A stretch of 64,000 nt of DNA, taken from Ophiobolus disseminans (lineage: Eukaryota > Ascomycota > Dothideomycetes > Pleosporales > Phaeosphaeriaceae). Of this stretch, positions 1 to 10,988 are shown one piece after another. The notes beneath the pieces were generated by a model, which worked only from the letters and a program-made list of their open reading frames with translations, made no database searches and was not told the DNA's origin. Every line of letters starts with the position of its first letter. Positions within the stretch are counted from its first letter, which is position 1. Position numbers and translations under genes: made by a program. The stretch covers positions 1,073,531-1,137,530 of the forward strand of contig MU006219.1 of NCBI GenBank assembly GCA_010093685.1. Reading direction: 5' to 3'.

Positions 1-328
1 ATGGTGGCAGATGCATACAGGACGCTGTTGTACGGTGGCATCTTTGCGTATCCGGCGGACAAGAAGAGTCCGAAGGGCAAGCTGAGGATTCTGTACGAGT
101 GTGCGCCCATGGCGATGGTGTTTGAGAATGGTGAGTCTTCACGGCATGAATTCCGAACTTTGAATGGTCTGCTAACCAAATGTAGCCGGCGGTATGGCAA
201 TCAACAGCAAAATGGAACGCATGCTAGAAGTTGTGCCCGAGCACATTCACGATCGGTCGGGTATCTTTATGGGTTCGGAGGGCGAGGTGCAGAAGGTTCT
301 TGATGCGCATAAGAAGCACCAGAAGTAG
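1..328 (+). CDS. FBP1: Fructose-1,6-bisphosphatase, C-terminal end (partial)
   Basis: This is the 3' end of the gluconeogenic enzyme that hydrolyses fructose-1,6-bisphosphate to fructose-6-phosphate in the cytosol. Two exons are visible, 1-130 and 186-328, separated by a 55-nt GT-AG intron (131-185). The spliced protein reads on from a YGGIFAYPAD segment, through RILYECAPMAMVFENAGG across the junction, to a DRSGIFMGSEGEV stretch and a lysine-rich end. The LYECAPMA and AGG segments belong to the family's substrate-binding C-terminal half. The window starts inside the gene, so the ATG at position 1 is almost certainly an internal methionine. Confidence 0.93.
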
Positions 329-536
329 ATATTTTGGAAAGCGATTTCTCTCGACGAATTACTATTGAACATTCAAGATTTGACGTCTTTTCGCTTGCTT
401 TGTGGACTACAGACTTCTTCTTCTCACAGTCTTTTCATGTTACGAGAACGTCGGTCGCGTGTCTCTGACCGACACTAGCGCGTGAAGCTCATGTGGGAGC
501 TGTCAGTACCTAGGTAATCTACCAACACCAAGCATC

Positions 537-1485
537 ATGTCGCGAACAACAATCTCGCGCACAGCTTTGCGCATAAGCTCCAGGGGCTCAATACGTACTC
601 CTATGAGAGCAATTGAGACGCCATGTCGCAATCTGTAAGATTTGTGCCGATACAGCCCCCGCCCGTACTCGGCTCACACCACATGCAACAGCACGCTTCG
701 TTCAGCGACAACACCACAATGTCTCTTTCAAGTAACACGAAACTTCTCCGTCAGCTCGCAATTCGGCAAGAAAGCCGGCAAAGCGAACAAAGCGCACGCT
801 CGCTCCGACTCGTCACCGCCCGTCAGCAATCCCGAGGGATCTACGCCCACGGACGAAGCCTACGATGTCTCGGGCCTGGAGTCGCAGATCCTCAAGGCAA
901 TGGAGAAGCTGACACATGACCTGAGTCAACTACGCGGCGGCGGCAAGCTCAACCCAGAGATTGTAGAGAGCTTAAAGGTGCAGCTGGGCACGGCGGGGCA
1001 GGGCAAAGAGAGCATTAAGCTGGGCGACATTGCGCAAGTAGTCCCTCGGGGGCGGATGCTCAATGTAATCTGTGGCGAAGAAGCAGTACGTCCACCACAC
1101 ACTTGATACGATTGCAAATTAACCCACCCCACAGCACATCAAACCCATCACAACCGCCATCGCCGCCTCCCCGCACTCCCTCACGCCCCTCGCACCCGAG
1201 CAATCTAACCCCCTAACCATACAAGTCCCGCTCCCCCCGCCTACCGGCGAATCTCGCCAAGCTGCCGTCGACGCTGCGGTCAAGGCGTCGGAGAAGGCGG
1301 ACAAGTGGATACAGACGGCGAGACAGGAACATAATAAACGGTTGCGCAAGTACGAGCTCAATAGGGAGGTGCTCCCGGATGATTTGCAGAAGGCGAAGAA
1401 GCGCATGGAGGATGTGGTGAAGAAGGGGCATACGGAGGTTAAAAGGATTGCGGATGGGGCGAAGAGGGTGTTGGAGAGTCAGTAG
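537..1485 (+). CDS. RRF1: Mitochondrial ribosome recycling factor
   Basis: The product would split post-termination mitochondrial ribosomes together with mitochondrial EF-G2. I assign three exons (537-634, 692-1085, 1135-1485) giving 280 aa, and all junctions keep frame. The first exon and the start of exon 2 encode a basic, serine-rich presequence with an RNFSVSS segment, typical of a mitochondrial import signal. The RRF domain follows: the KLNPEIVESLKVQLG helix, then IKLGDIAQVVPRGRML, HIKPITTAI across intron 2, and a C-terminal lysine/glutamate-rich helical hairpin. These match the order of the bacterial RRF fold. The start at 537 was chosen because it opens the presequence in frame with exon 2. 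Intron 1 is 57 nt and intron 2 is 49 nt. Confidence 0.88.
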
Positions 1486-1652
1486 GTTGGTGATGGCATG
1501 TGAAACGAACATAGATGATCTCCAGGAAATGTTTAAACACGTTCAAAAGTGTCTGGTGAAAAGGACTTCGGGTGGATGATGACTGCTGCGGTTGATTCCT
1601 TTTCTTCGCAACTAGAGGCTATTACAGCCAAAGTCAACTCACATTTTACTTC

Positions 1653-2555
1653 CTAAATCCATCCCTCCCCCAACCTCTTTCCACTCCACCCCAAATCCGC
1701 CCCCTCATACTCCCGCCCATACCACCTAATCACAGCATTCTCCCCCTCCCTCTCCCTTTTCTCAGCTTCTTCCCACGCCTCGTCGCCCCCAACCGCCATG
1801 CTCTTACAATTCAGCGTAATCAAACTGCTCATGAAGTCGCTCCTGGCAAGTAAGCGCGGACAGGTTTCGAGTGGTTCATCGGACATTTCGGAGGGCGTGA
1901 TGAGTGCGACGGTTTTATCCTGCGTTGGAGGTGAATAGTAAGTATAGAGTGGGAATATTAAGGTTGAGGTTGAGGTTGAGTAAGAGGGAAGGATGCAGAT
2001 GGAGCATGTTTGGAGGGAAGAATATGGGGATACTCGTACTACCACTAGTCAGCACCACGTTCTAGGAGAAGTAAGAAGGCTGTCTGACCCGTGAGTGTGC
2101 GCTCATCTAATACCACGAATTCAGTGTCGATTATACCCGTCTCGCCGCGGTCAAGCGCCGATACAAACTTCACTAAAGCGTCGAGCGTCCAGTTGAGGAA
2201 CGGGTATTCGATGTCGCGATTTATAGGTGCGTGTGTTGGATTGGTGAGTTTGGAGCGGTCGAGGGTGTCGACGAGGATGGCTGGAGTTTGATATTGGTAA
2301 CATGCACGGCTGAAATGGGGGTGGAAGTTAGGTTTCTTACCGATGTGTGTGCATTTCACGGCCGCGAGTTCTGGGGCGCTGAAGGCGGTGGTGAGGAATT
2401 CGTTGAGGAGCTGGTAGATGGGTGAGGAATTGGATTTAATGAGAAGCGTGGTGTGTGGAGAGGAGAGGAGAGCGTACGTCGATAGGTATGCGTGCAGTGC
2501 ACAACACTGGGATTGTATCGGCTAGTGTATCGTCGTGATTGGGTACCTTTTCCAT
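1653..2555 (-). CDS. Small conserved-looking protein of unknown function
   Basis: I do not recognise this gene. From the ATG at 2555 three exons splice cleanly: 2555-2478, 2410-2341, and one starting at 2280. They use introns of 67 and 60 nt with good GT-AG ends. Exon 3 encodes a segment with DIEYPFLNWTLDALVKFVSAL and a D-T-E-F-V-V-L-D-E-R-T core. Its frame stops near 2045, but a downstream frame (DKTVALITPSEM, then an acidic/basic helix ending in GEGWI) is clearly the same product. One or two further introns lie between about 2090 and 1935 and I could not fix their ends: GTCAGA...CTGACTAG is one possibility, and a second intron ending CAACGCAG is another. There is no signal peptide or membrane segment. 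The downstream end and the frame are supported by coding-like composition only. Confidence 0.5.
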
Positions 2556-2699
2556 GATGGTTTGATTGTTAAACTTGAGCTCGACGAAGAAGTGTGGTGT
2601 GTTGGAATGCAGGGAAGGCGGGTGTTGGTTACCAACCCGATTGGCGTATGATTGATGCGCAATAAGTGAGCCAGGATGCTCTCAGTGCACTCAGCCGCG

Positions 2700-3625
2700 T
2701 GCGATGGCGAGTTGGATCTCAGTTGAGTCCTCCAGGATTCACTGAACCAATGCAGTCTTCGACACCATTTAGATACTTGCCTGTTTAGGCAGGTTGAAAA
2801 TGCTGGGTGTTGCTGGTTGGTGAAAGTATAGCCTGGAGGATGTTGGTTTACTCAGCCACGACTGTAGGCGAGATGTATCTCAGTTAAATTTTCCACATGC
2901 AACTCAACCGCTGCAGTGTTCGATACTAGGCTGATACTTGTTTGTTTAGGCAGGTTGAATTTGTGGTGAGATTACGTTGGTGTATTCAACTGGTCGTCAT
3001 CGTTCGACAGATCTCAGTTGAAACTTTCAACTCGACTAAATCACTGCAGTTTCAACACTAACTTAATACTTACCTATTTAGGCAGTTTGAATAGCATGTG
3101 AAATCAGGTCCGTAAAAGTGTTTGCTGGAGGGTTTCACGGTGTCGAACAGTCTCCTAACAGTGGACGGATCCAGTTGAGGCCTCCAGATTATTCTAATTC
3201 ATGCAGTAATCTATACTATTATCGAACTTGCCTAAATAGGCAGTTTGCATGTGCAGCGAGTATTTGCGAAAGAGAGCGAGGAGGGTGTCGATGCTGCCAA
3301 ATGGTCGTGGACGGTGGATGATTCTCAGTTGAGGCGACGCAGCTCGACTCAACTTCTACAGTATCCAACCCCTCGGGAAACCTTCCTAATTAGGCAGTTT
3401 GGATTGGCAGAGTTACAACTATCGTTGAGTTTCAAACTCAACGGTAATTACACTCACTAACAGTCGCCGAACGCACTCAACTATTGGCCCCCGCATCCTT
3501 TGAAGTCGAGTCAACAGGAGCTCAGTGCGCTGGTTTTGATGCACTGCGCTGAGAACGGTTGGGAGCATGCAGTCAGGGCCCAAAAAGCTACAGTCATCAA
3601 CACCTGCCTAACCCAGCAATTTGGA
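2700..3625. repeat. Diverged tandem repeat array with a conserved palindrome in each unit
   Basis: About six degenerate units of roughly 130-160 bp (the last spacing is about 220 bp) follow one another without coding potential. Each unit has an ATCTCAGTTGA-like block (2716, 2877, 3011, 3169 and 3321), a CTGCAGT-like block about 35-45 bases on, then ATACTTGCCT-N-TTTAGGCAG-TTTGA. The end block contains a near-perfect palindrome of the form TGCCTANNTAGGCA. It lies at 2778-2791, 2939-2952 (left arm degraded), 3071-3084, 3229-3242 (perfect) and 3383-3396, with a damaged copy at 3605-3618. Units differ mostly by substitutions and small indels, so this is an old array. The function is unknown. Confidence 0.7.
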
Positions 3626-4617
3626 GAGCGCCCTGGTTTGGTGGTGCTTGCATGAAATTTGACGTCTTCGCTTTCCCGAGACGTCTCACGTTGAGGAAAA
3701 TTGCTGTTCATCTCATGGCTCCTCAATCTGAAGTTTGCTAGCGCAATATCGCCCATGAATCGTCCCCAGATTTGGCTCCCACTTCCAAACACTCCCGACC
3801 TCCCCCGATGCGAGTCAAACGTCCCGTCGCAATCGTTCTCGTCGATGGTGGGATGCGCTGCGGCTTACATGATGCTCCCGTCTTTCCAGGTGGTCGCACC
3901 GTGCTGACTGCATCACTCCTGCCTCAGACTCATTCTGCGAGAACACGGTCTGCACGCCAAAATGTTCACCGCTACGCCCTGTGAGAGGACACAAACTCAG
4001 GACTTTTGAACTTTGACAGGCAATCGCTGCTGGCACGAAACCTTGCCGTTGCTGGGCGGCAACAGGTCAGGCCACCAGCTCGGCCATTCGCCTCATTGTC
4101 GATCAACTGTCGAGCCGTGTCGCGTATCCCCGCCATTTGCTCCGCTGCGCACTCGAAGCGTCGGGCGCCACGCTTGACGATGTGTGGCACCGAGCGGCCA
4201 CTTCAGTCCGGGTGTTGAAAGGTTGCAGACTTGGAGTTGAGTTGCTCAATCACATTTCATATTCACGTCGGACGACATGAGATTGTCGCTGCGGTCAGCA
4301 ATTATGACAGCCTCGCTTTGACCGACCGCAACCGACCGCTATTTCGAGTCACTGGGCGGAGCCTGCTTTGCCCACCTGGAAATAGGGTAGGGATGTCCCG
4401 AGTCGCGAGATCGTCGCTGATGGTGGCACGTCAGGCAATATGTAAGGCTCCACTTCCCCAGCTTTCAACCTCATTTCGATGTTTTTCCGGCGTTGTCACC
4501 TTCTTCACTCTCGTCGGGCCGAGTCAAGACTCTGATCGTACAACCGGCATCAGACGAATACAGTCCTCATCACAGTGGGATCATCTCGTACATACAGGGA
4601 GAGAAGGCTATGGAGTC
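3626..4617. other. Intergenic region, no gene recognised
   Basis: Short open frames occur on both strands, but none shows a recognisable domain or consistent splice sites. The part nearest 4617 is the presumed 5' region of the downstream membrane-protein gene. The reading frame of that gene is open upstream to 4231, but the extra residues look non-coding. Confidence 0.5.
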
Positions 4618-5874
4618 ATGGCACCCACAGCCGGTATCAATCTGATGGCCCTTCACAAGCGATTCCCGGAACCTGCAACAACGCGTACCTCGCCGCCGAC
4701 AAGGGACAGCCTTACCACCGAAGGAGGATTTCTCGAAGCATGGGCGCAAGGCTACAACGTCGGCAGTCTGGTCATTCTCATTCTGATTGTGTTCTGCAAC
4801 TATCGATCAGGGATATGGCTGCATAAGCTCATTCTTCTCGAGGTAAGTGAGCTGGTGGATGTCTTCTTCCAAGAAGCTAACCTCTCGAAGCTCGTGCTCG
4901 CCATCTGGCATGGGACATTCATCTTCGCCGACGATCCAGTCTACGGCTGGTACCTGTCCGCAACCGCGACGCTCCTCTTCATATCCTACTTTCTCCACAA
5001 CGTTGTTTCGTGGTTAAAGATCCGACCCTTCCTGCCTCTATGGGGCTCGCGCTTCTTCATAATATCACTGTTATGCGTTCAACCATTCTGGGTGGCAGAG
5101 GCCTGGTCTAACTTCTCGTACTTCAACTCGCTGGGCTCCGACGCCAACACACGTATGAGACCATGGGAAGCGCTGCTCCGAGATCCATGGTGGATCTTTA
5201 CAACGTGGAAGCTCATTAGCGCCATCAAGAAGACGTATGCCTTCAAGCTGTGGGCACTGATCCGAATCAACTCCCGATTCGGTATCATGTTGCTGTGCAT
5301 GGTCTTTTCCATCGTCTTTTTGGTGACAGACGTAGCAGTTAGCGCAGCTAGAGTCACAGCCAACAGTGGGATCAATCCGTACTGGCGATTTGCACTCGTC
5401 TTCAAGTGTGCGTCTGACACAATCTTCCTGGATGACTTCAAGTCTGTCCTAGATGACATCGTGGCACGCAAGTTCAGCTCTGCTGGTGGTGGTGTGCATC
5501 GTGGATCAGTCGCCCCTCCGCCCAAAGGCGGCAGTGCGCTATCTTCCTCCAGGAACAGAGGCGACGACTTCATCGAGTGTAGCTCGCTTGAGGTGTCGAT
5601 TCATCCGCCAATGCACACCAGCATCTCGTCTTCGAAAGCATTGCCGCCGAAATCCACGTACCTGAACCCATTCTCCAAGGAGCGGAAGCCATCGACGCCC
5701 AAGATTCACGTGCAACACGAAACGACGGTTACATCTCAAGCTAGGAAGCCAAGCAATGAGAGCTGGAAGAGCGACAACACTATGTTGACGCGACCGGCGC
5801 ATGCTGTTTATGGCAGCGAATATTCGCGGAAACACGATAGCGATTCTAGTCTGTTCAATGGAAGAATGGTGTGA
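4618..5874 (+). CDS. Conserved fungal multi-pass membrane protein of unknown function
   Basis: This is a polytopic membrane protein of 402 aa after removal of a 48-nt intron (4843-4890; GTAAGT donor, GCTAAC branch site, AAG end). About seven hydrophobic segments are visible. They run from GSLVILILIVFCNY, through AIWHGTFIFADDP, LSATATLLFISYFLHNVVSW, a WGSRFFIISLLCVQPFW stretch and FGIMLLCMVFSIVFLVTDV, to WRFALVFKCASDTIFLDDF. A hydrophilic Ser/Pro-rich tail of about 120 residues follows. The pattern, with SWLKIRPFLPLWGS, RDPWWIFTTWKLI and FKCASDTIFLDDFK, resembles an uncharacterised family I recall from ascomycetes. I know of no assigned function. The ATG at 4618 was chosen because it begins a plausible cytosolic N-terminus; the frame is open further upstream. 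The intron length is a multiple of three with no stop, so retention would add 16 residues. Confidence 0.8.
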   Translation: MAPTAGINLMALHKRFPEPATTRTSPPTRDSLTTEGGFLEAWAQGYNVGSLVILILIVFCNYRSGIWLHKLILLEVSELVDVFFQEANLSKLVLAIWHGTFIFADDPVYGWYLSATATLLFISYFLHNVVSWLKIRPFLPLWGSRFFIISLLCVQPFWVAEAWSNFSYFNSLGSDANTRMRPWEALLRDPWWIFTTWKLISAIKKTYAFKLWALIRINSRFGIMLLCMVFSIVFLVTDVAVSAARVTANSGINPYWRFALVFKCASDTIFLDDFKSVLDDIVARKFSSAGGGVHRGSVAPPPKGGSALSSSRNRGDDFIECSSLEVSIHPPMHTSISSSKALPPKSTYLNPFSKERKPSTPKIHVQHETTVTSQARKPSNESWKSDNTMLTRPAHAVYGSEYSRKHDSDSSLFNGRMV

Positions 5875-6862
5875 GGAAGCATGAAGAAGCTCGAACGCCC
5901 ACACTGAGTCGACGGAGTGACCTTCTCGCCCGGACAGGAAGATTAGGAATTCCAGTCGCAGCCTTTGCAGCTTGCAATCATGATATCTTATAGGCCAGAA
6001 GATCTAAGACTTGCAGCGCAATGCATGCATATGCCACGACGGTGAGCGTATGAGCACCCACAAGGATTCGTCGACGCAATCAACTCGCTTTGAACCAAGT
6101 GGACGGCGCGCATTGCAGACATCGCAAGCACCGCCAAATACGGCTTGAGGGCTACGCATACACCGAGTGAGACGAGGTGTGCCTGCAACATTGAAGGAAG
6201 AAGACGAAGGATATGTGCTGGTGAAAAAGCACTTGAGTTAGGAAATGAAATGTGCGCTAGATACCCTGTACATTTAATTGACAATGCTTTTGATGCATTC
6301 ACTCTTTACATAACCTTCTTCCAGATTGCGCAGTACTTGTTACGCAAGACATCCTCCGCAACACTACCCACCGCCTTCAACACGCCTCGTTACGACACCC
6401 CGCAGCTCGCATAACTGCCTCAGCCCATTACATCGACCAAAGTGGAAGCCGCCAAACCCTTTCGAGAAATCTGGCGAGCATGCGCTAGGACCAGACCGCC
6501 GAGCCACAGCTTACATCACAGTTCAGCTAAGCTTTTGACATGGGGTACGACATTTCTTAGAGTTTAGATCGATTTAACCTCTTTGAGAGGACTGGATGTT
6601 CTGATTGGTTGGCTCGCCAATTCAGCATCGTGAGACTTGACCGGTACGAGAGGGAGTTGGAGGCTGAAGCAGTATTGTGTAGATGGCTGGAAAGGGGAGT
6701 TGTAAGACGAAGTTGTTGGGAGAAGTTACAAAGGACCTTGAAGCTGCAATGTATGAGTGCACTATCAACAATCCCATCACTTTAGCTTTCAGACTTCAAG
6801 ATACTTCTTTCCAAATTATAATCTTTCACAATATCTCACCGCCCTACCAACTTCCTAACAAA
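5875..6862. other. Intergenic region, no gene recognised
   Basis: The region contains the 3' flank of the membrane-protein gene and the 5' flank of the RTA1-like gene. Short open frames at about 6145-6414 and on the opposite strand lack domains or coding signatures. A pyrimidine-rich stretch with CTTCCTAACAAA directly precedes the ATG at 6863. Confidence 0.5.
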
Positions 6863-7921
6863 ATGACAGCACCAACACCCACCTTTCGCTCCCTAACATC
6901 CTCCACCGCCACCTCCACCCCCTCATGTACATCCGCCATCCCCGACCACAACGGCTACGTCCCGGTCGAAGCCTGCAACGCGCAATGGGCCTACAACCCT
7001 TCCTTCGCCGCCGCCATCGCCCTATCCGTCGTCTTCGGCCTACTCACACTCGCACACCTCACCCTCGCCATCGCATTCCGCAAGGGATTTTGCTGGGTCA
7101 TCATCATGGCAGCCACATGGGAAACCGCCGCATTCATCATCCGCGCTATGGGATCCCACGCTCAGCAGAACCAGGCCTACGCAACCGCAAGTCAGATCCT
7201 GTTCCTGCTTGCGCCGCTCTGGATAAATGCGTTCGTGTACATGACCGCCGGACGCCTCATCTACACCTTCCACCCCGAGAAACGTGTGTGGCGCTTCAAA
7301 GCGATTAGTCTGGGGAAATGGTTCGTTTGGCTCGACATCTTCTCGTTCGCGGTGCAGGCTACCGGTGGAATGATGTTGAGTCCTGACAACGATGCGAAGA
7401 CGAATGATTTGGGGAAGAAAATCTACATGAGCGGTGTGGGTGTGCAGGAGTTTTTCATCTTGGTGTTTTTGGCACTAATTGTCAAATTCCATTTGGATGC
7501 TCTGCGGCTGGAAAGGCAGGGCTTGTTGCGTACTACGACGGGGAAGTTGTGGAAATGGTTGACCTACGCTCTTTATGCGGTCCTGGCGCTTATTACGATG
7601 CGCATTGTTTTCCGACTTGCTGAGTTCAGTGGCGGTATGGATCCCGAGAAGAATAAGCTTCCGTTCAAGGAAAGCTATGCGCTGGGCTTGGACGCGTTTC
7701 CAATGGTACTGGCTGTGTTTATTCTGGCGGTCGTGCATCCTGGACTGGTATTGAGAGGCGAGGAGAGCGAGTTTCCGAGTAGGAAGGTTCGAAAAGCGGA
7801 AAAGAAGGAAGTCAAGAGAGCGAAGAAGGAGCAAAGGCGGATGAAGAAGGACGGGAAGTCAGGAGTTGAGGTGGTTGAAAGAGACGTTGACGTCGAGATG
7901 ATGGGAAATATGAGACGCTGA
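6863..7921 (+). CDS. RTA1-like seven-transmembrane protein
   Basis: This is a 352-aa, single-exon member of the fungal RTA1/RTM1/RSB1 family of plasma-membrane and ER membrane proteins. Family members are linked to resistance to 7-aminocholesterol or to sphingoid-base release. An N-terminal Ser/Thr-rich, probably extracytoplasmic segment contains a YVPVEACNAQWAYNPSF motif. Seven hydrophobic spans follow, with landmarks that I recall as family features: WETAAFIIRAMGSH, an ILFLLAPLWINAFVYMTAGRLIY stretch, DIFSFAVQATGGMM, RIVFRLAEF and the E-S-Y-A-L-G-L-D-A-F-P-M segment before the last span. The tail is highly lysine-rich and cytosolic (VRKAEKKEVKRAKKEQRR). An upstream in-frame extension exists, but the start at 6863 gives the usual family N-terminus. 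The substrate cannot be told from sequence. Confidence 0.9.
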   Translation: MTAPTPTFRSLTSSTATSTPSCTSAIPDHNGYVPVEACNAQWAYNPSFAAAIALSVVFGLLTLAHLTLAIAFRKGFCWVIIMAATWETAAFIIRAMGSHAQQNQAYATASQILFLLAPLWINAFVYMTAGRLIYTFHPEKRVWRFKAISLGKWFVWLDIFSFAVQATGGMMLSPDNDAKTNDLGKKIYMSGVGVQEFFILVFLALIVKFHLDALRLERQGLLRTTTGKLWKWLTYALYAVLALITMRIVFRLAEFSGGMDPEKNKLPFKESYALGLDAFPMVLAVFILAVVHPGLVLRGEESEFPSRKVRKAEKKEVKRAKKEQRRMKKDGKSGVEVVERDVDVEMMGNMRR

Positions 7922-8062
7922 TTAGGATGAGTTGCGCATTGCGGTAACCAGGCACATTCGGGCTGCGAAAGAACGGAAAGATGACTCGCTATCACATTAA
8001 GATAAAGACGAAAGATGTTGGTGGTAGTAATATAGACAAAGAACAGAATACTGAGATGGCCA

Positions 8063-10291
8063 TCATATCCATCCGCGGGGCACACGCTCTCCTGACGGCA
8101 ATCTTGGCGAACGACTCAAATGGCTTTGACCAGATACACGCCAACCCATGTTTGGCAGTAGCTTGATGCGTGTCTTCTTCGGTGCTCCTTTGCCGCTGCT
8201 CCACGTTGCGGAGGACGTGAATTGTCCTTGTGTTTCCTTCGGTAAGCTGTAGATAAGCGTCGGCATGGCTGACGTTTTCCACATCCCAGTTGCACCATCG
8301 CCAGAAGCCTTAATGATGGTGGCAATCAAGAACACCAGAGACAAGGTGAGCAAAATGAAAGAAAAAGATAATCACTCCCATCTAATCTTGACGTAGACTT
8401 CTTGCTGATACGCTTGGCCAAGAACCTTCTCTTTACTAGGGGATGACCTTATCACGTTTGTCAAAGCATTTGCAAGCCTCTCTACATGCCTTGTGATATT
8501 ATTTGGTGCAAGCCATGGATTGAACAAAAGATCTCTAGTCCATGGACCATTGGCGTACTCCTTGTATCTTAGTCGTGGGTCGGCGGACCTGGCAACTGTG
8601 GTGCAATATGAAGGGAAGAAGTCGTTGAAGGTACACATTGCTCCGGCTGCAGTGATGTTGTTTAATCCATATTCTGGACTGGCAATAGTCCGTGGTGAAT
8701 TTTGAAGGCGTGATGTAGGTGGCACGAGTGTGATATTCTCCTTGTATTAGAGCCAAGTGCCACCGCCCTCAGCTTCCAGAATGTCAAAACTTATTCATGG
8801 TGAAGGCCCAGCACTCGTGTTCTGAAATGTCGCCAAGATTTCCTCATCGTATGCTCCATACTCGTAAGACGATTTAATCGTCTGGACACACTAGTCAAGT
8901 ACCCACTCGTGAACGATTGGGAGTTCTCTACGATAAACACTCTCCAAGCCCTGTGGTGCTGAGGCGATGAGGAAGTCCAATATAGGGTTCCGAATTGAGC
9001 TGAAATGGAGAGAGCCAGTATTTTACAAACGTTCCTTCGTAAGAAATTTGGTGAGTGGCAGTGCGCGACCGAGCTATACTTCATCAACCGTATGATTAAA
9101 TACATTGTTTGGGAGGGTGTAGCCGGAAATTAAAGTAGGAAACGTCGAGGTAGCGTTCAGAAAATAGCCGCAGACGGTTCCATTAGGATATGGAACTTCC
9201 CTGAGAGGCCCAGGCCATGTGCTGGTCCATTCGATGGTCATGCTCAAGCATGTGTATGCGAGGTCAAGAGATGTAGATACATCTATACAGCTACTGCACA
9301 CGGCGAGAGTTTCATAGGTTGGCCTAAGAGAGGGAGATGGATCGTCAGCTTTTGTCTCACACGATTCGTACAGCGAAAATCGTACCAGGTGCAGTTACTC
9401 GTAGGGCATGACAATAGTACATCGGGTCGTGTTCCGTTCCCAAACGCTATAGGCTGCGTTCCATTGTTGTATAGGTATTCTTGTACAGTGGGACGCAAGG
9501 TTGTGTCGCACTGGTTCGTTTCCCATTGTTGCCAGTACTCGATAAGATATGTGGGGTCATATCTCACTAAGCGTGGGATCGCACCCGTTGTGATTTGTAA
9601 AGCCCATCGATCTGGCAGGTCAACCACCTGTTGGAAGGTATCGATTGCAAGTAACAAGACAATCAGAACGGCTCCTAGCGCAGCCAAAGATCTTCCCTTT
9701 GTTCGGAATGGTAACATCAGGGCACCCATCGGGCCTCTGCGGATTGAAAGTGGGTATTAGCGATTTGGTTCAGCAACTGCATGAGTAACATTTACGCACC
9801 TCGAAGCTTTGTCAAAGATCTCAAAGTCCGACAATGCTTTCGAATTATGGAACCAATTCCATTTGAGCTGACCCAAAGCCTCAGAGGTCGGCACGATCAA
9901 CGCTGCGGATGCAATCTTGCCGAGAATGTTGGTGTAGGTAAGAAGTTCGCCAACCTGCGACATTGGTCTCTCCCTCAGCCATATATATAGGTATGCCAAC
10001 GATGGCACCCTTACACGCTGCGCTTACTATCCAGCTAAGTATCTCAAATAGCCATCTTTTGAAAAAATTCTGAGAAGCGTTGTATTCAGCCAATTTTCGC
10101 TCAATTCGTTGTGTAATATCTAATGATGATTCCTCATCCTTCGAGAAGCTTGTATTATTCGGTACGGTTTGTGCATTGTGGAAAGCCGAGCCCAGAAAGA
10201 GGGGACGCAAGGTTTGACAACCTGAGTGCGTCGATGATCGCGAGCGTGCGGAATCTGCTTGTTGATAAGATGGAGGGTAAGCTTCTAGCAT
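8063..10291 (-). pseudogene. DUF3176 paralogue A, disrupted
   Basis: This is a decayed copy of the DUF3176 family. It begins with MLEAYPPSYQQ at 10291 and keeps the ERKLAEYNAS-FFKRWLFEILSW block. It then loses frame in an AT dinucleotide run at 9981-9989. Frame +1 resumes with a TYTNILGKIASAALIV stretch and the EALGQLKWNWF block. Two GT-AG introns can still be recognised, one splitting DKASR (9737-9799) and one inside the NCTW codon near 9320-9385. At least four in-frame stops follow: 9074-9076, 9023-9025, 8891-8893 and 8372-8374. The last two replace tryptophan codons that intact copies keep (YWCVKT and WEWLAF), so they are TGG to TAG or TGA changes. The end, MPTLIYSLP to RGWI, remains recognisable. 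It is not a translatable gene as it stands. Confidence 0.88.
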
Positions 10292-10988
10292 CGCTGTGAG
10301 AAGCACTCCTCGAATCGTGGGACCGCGATGTTGGTTAGAAACGGCGGATGACGAGCGTGAAAGAGGAATCGGCCTGATGGTTCCTGATATTATCGGGGCA
10401 AAAACTATGGCCTACAAAGTGAGCATGCCTTATGGTAAAGCGACGCAAAGTAGGACTCTGTTCGTGAGATGCAAGACGAGGAAGCACGACAGAGAAGCAC
10501 GCCTATCAGCTTCAAGGCGAGAACCATCATCGCGACTCGCGTGCTAGATACGGCAGACGCTCATACAAGCCTCAAATGCAGATCCAGTTGCAACGAGCCT
10601 CTCACGAGCATGTTATTAGCGCCCGGCTTTAGGTGTCGTTGATGGACTCGCCAACCCAATGATGAGGCTCTCTGTTAGCGCTGCGGCACAGCAACTGCTA
10701 GTTGCCAAGAGCATACCGGTAATGTTTAGCATTAATTAGATCGCAGGCAGGGGAGAACCACACGAATCAGATACATGCTGTGTTACGGAGCGTTTCCAGC
10801 AATTTGGCGACCCACATGAGTAAAGATGGATCAGCAAAGGATGGTGGTTGGCGTGAGGCTGTTCGAATTGCCAAGGCGCTACCTACGCACGTTCCTGCAG
10901 TGGCGTATTTTGACCATGAGCTTTGCGCTCCTGTGTGCAGCATGGAGATTTATGATTCAGCGTTTAAGCCAGTGTTTGTGCTATCGAA
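10292..10988. other. Intergenic region between DUF3176 paralogues A and B
   Basis: No gene is seen. It holds two short blocks shared with the region upstream of paralogue B: TAGCGCTGCGGC at 10676-10687 and GCATACCGGTAAT at 10711-10723. In B the same pair lies at 13392-13403 and 13422-13434. This indicates descent from a common duplicated promoter region, or conserved control elements. Confidence 0.55.

Noticed and set aside
3559..4218. Cluster of short open frames after the palindromic repeat array
   Set aside because: None connects by splicing into a longer product and none shows a recognisable motif.
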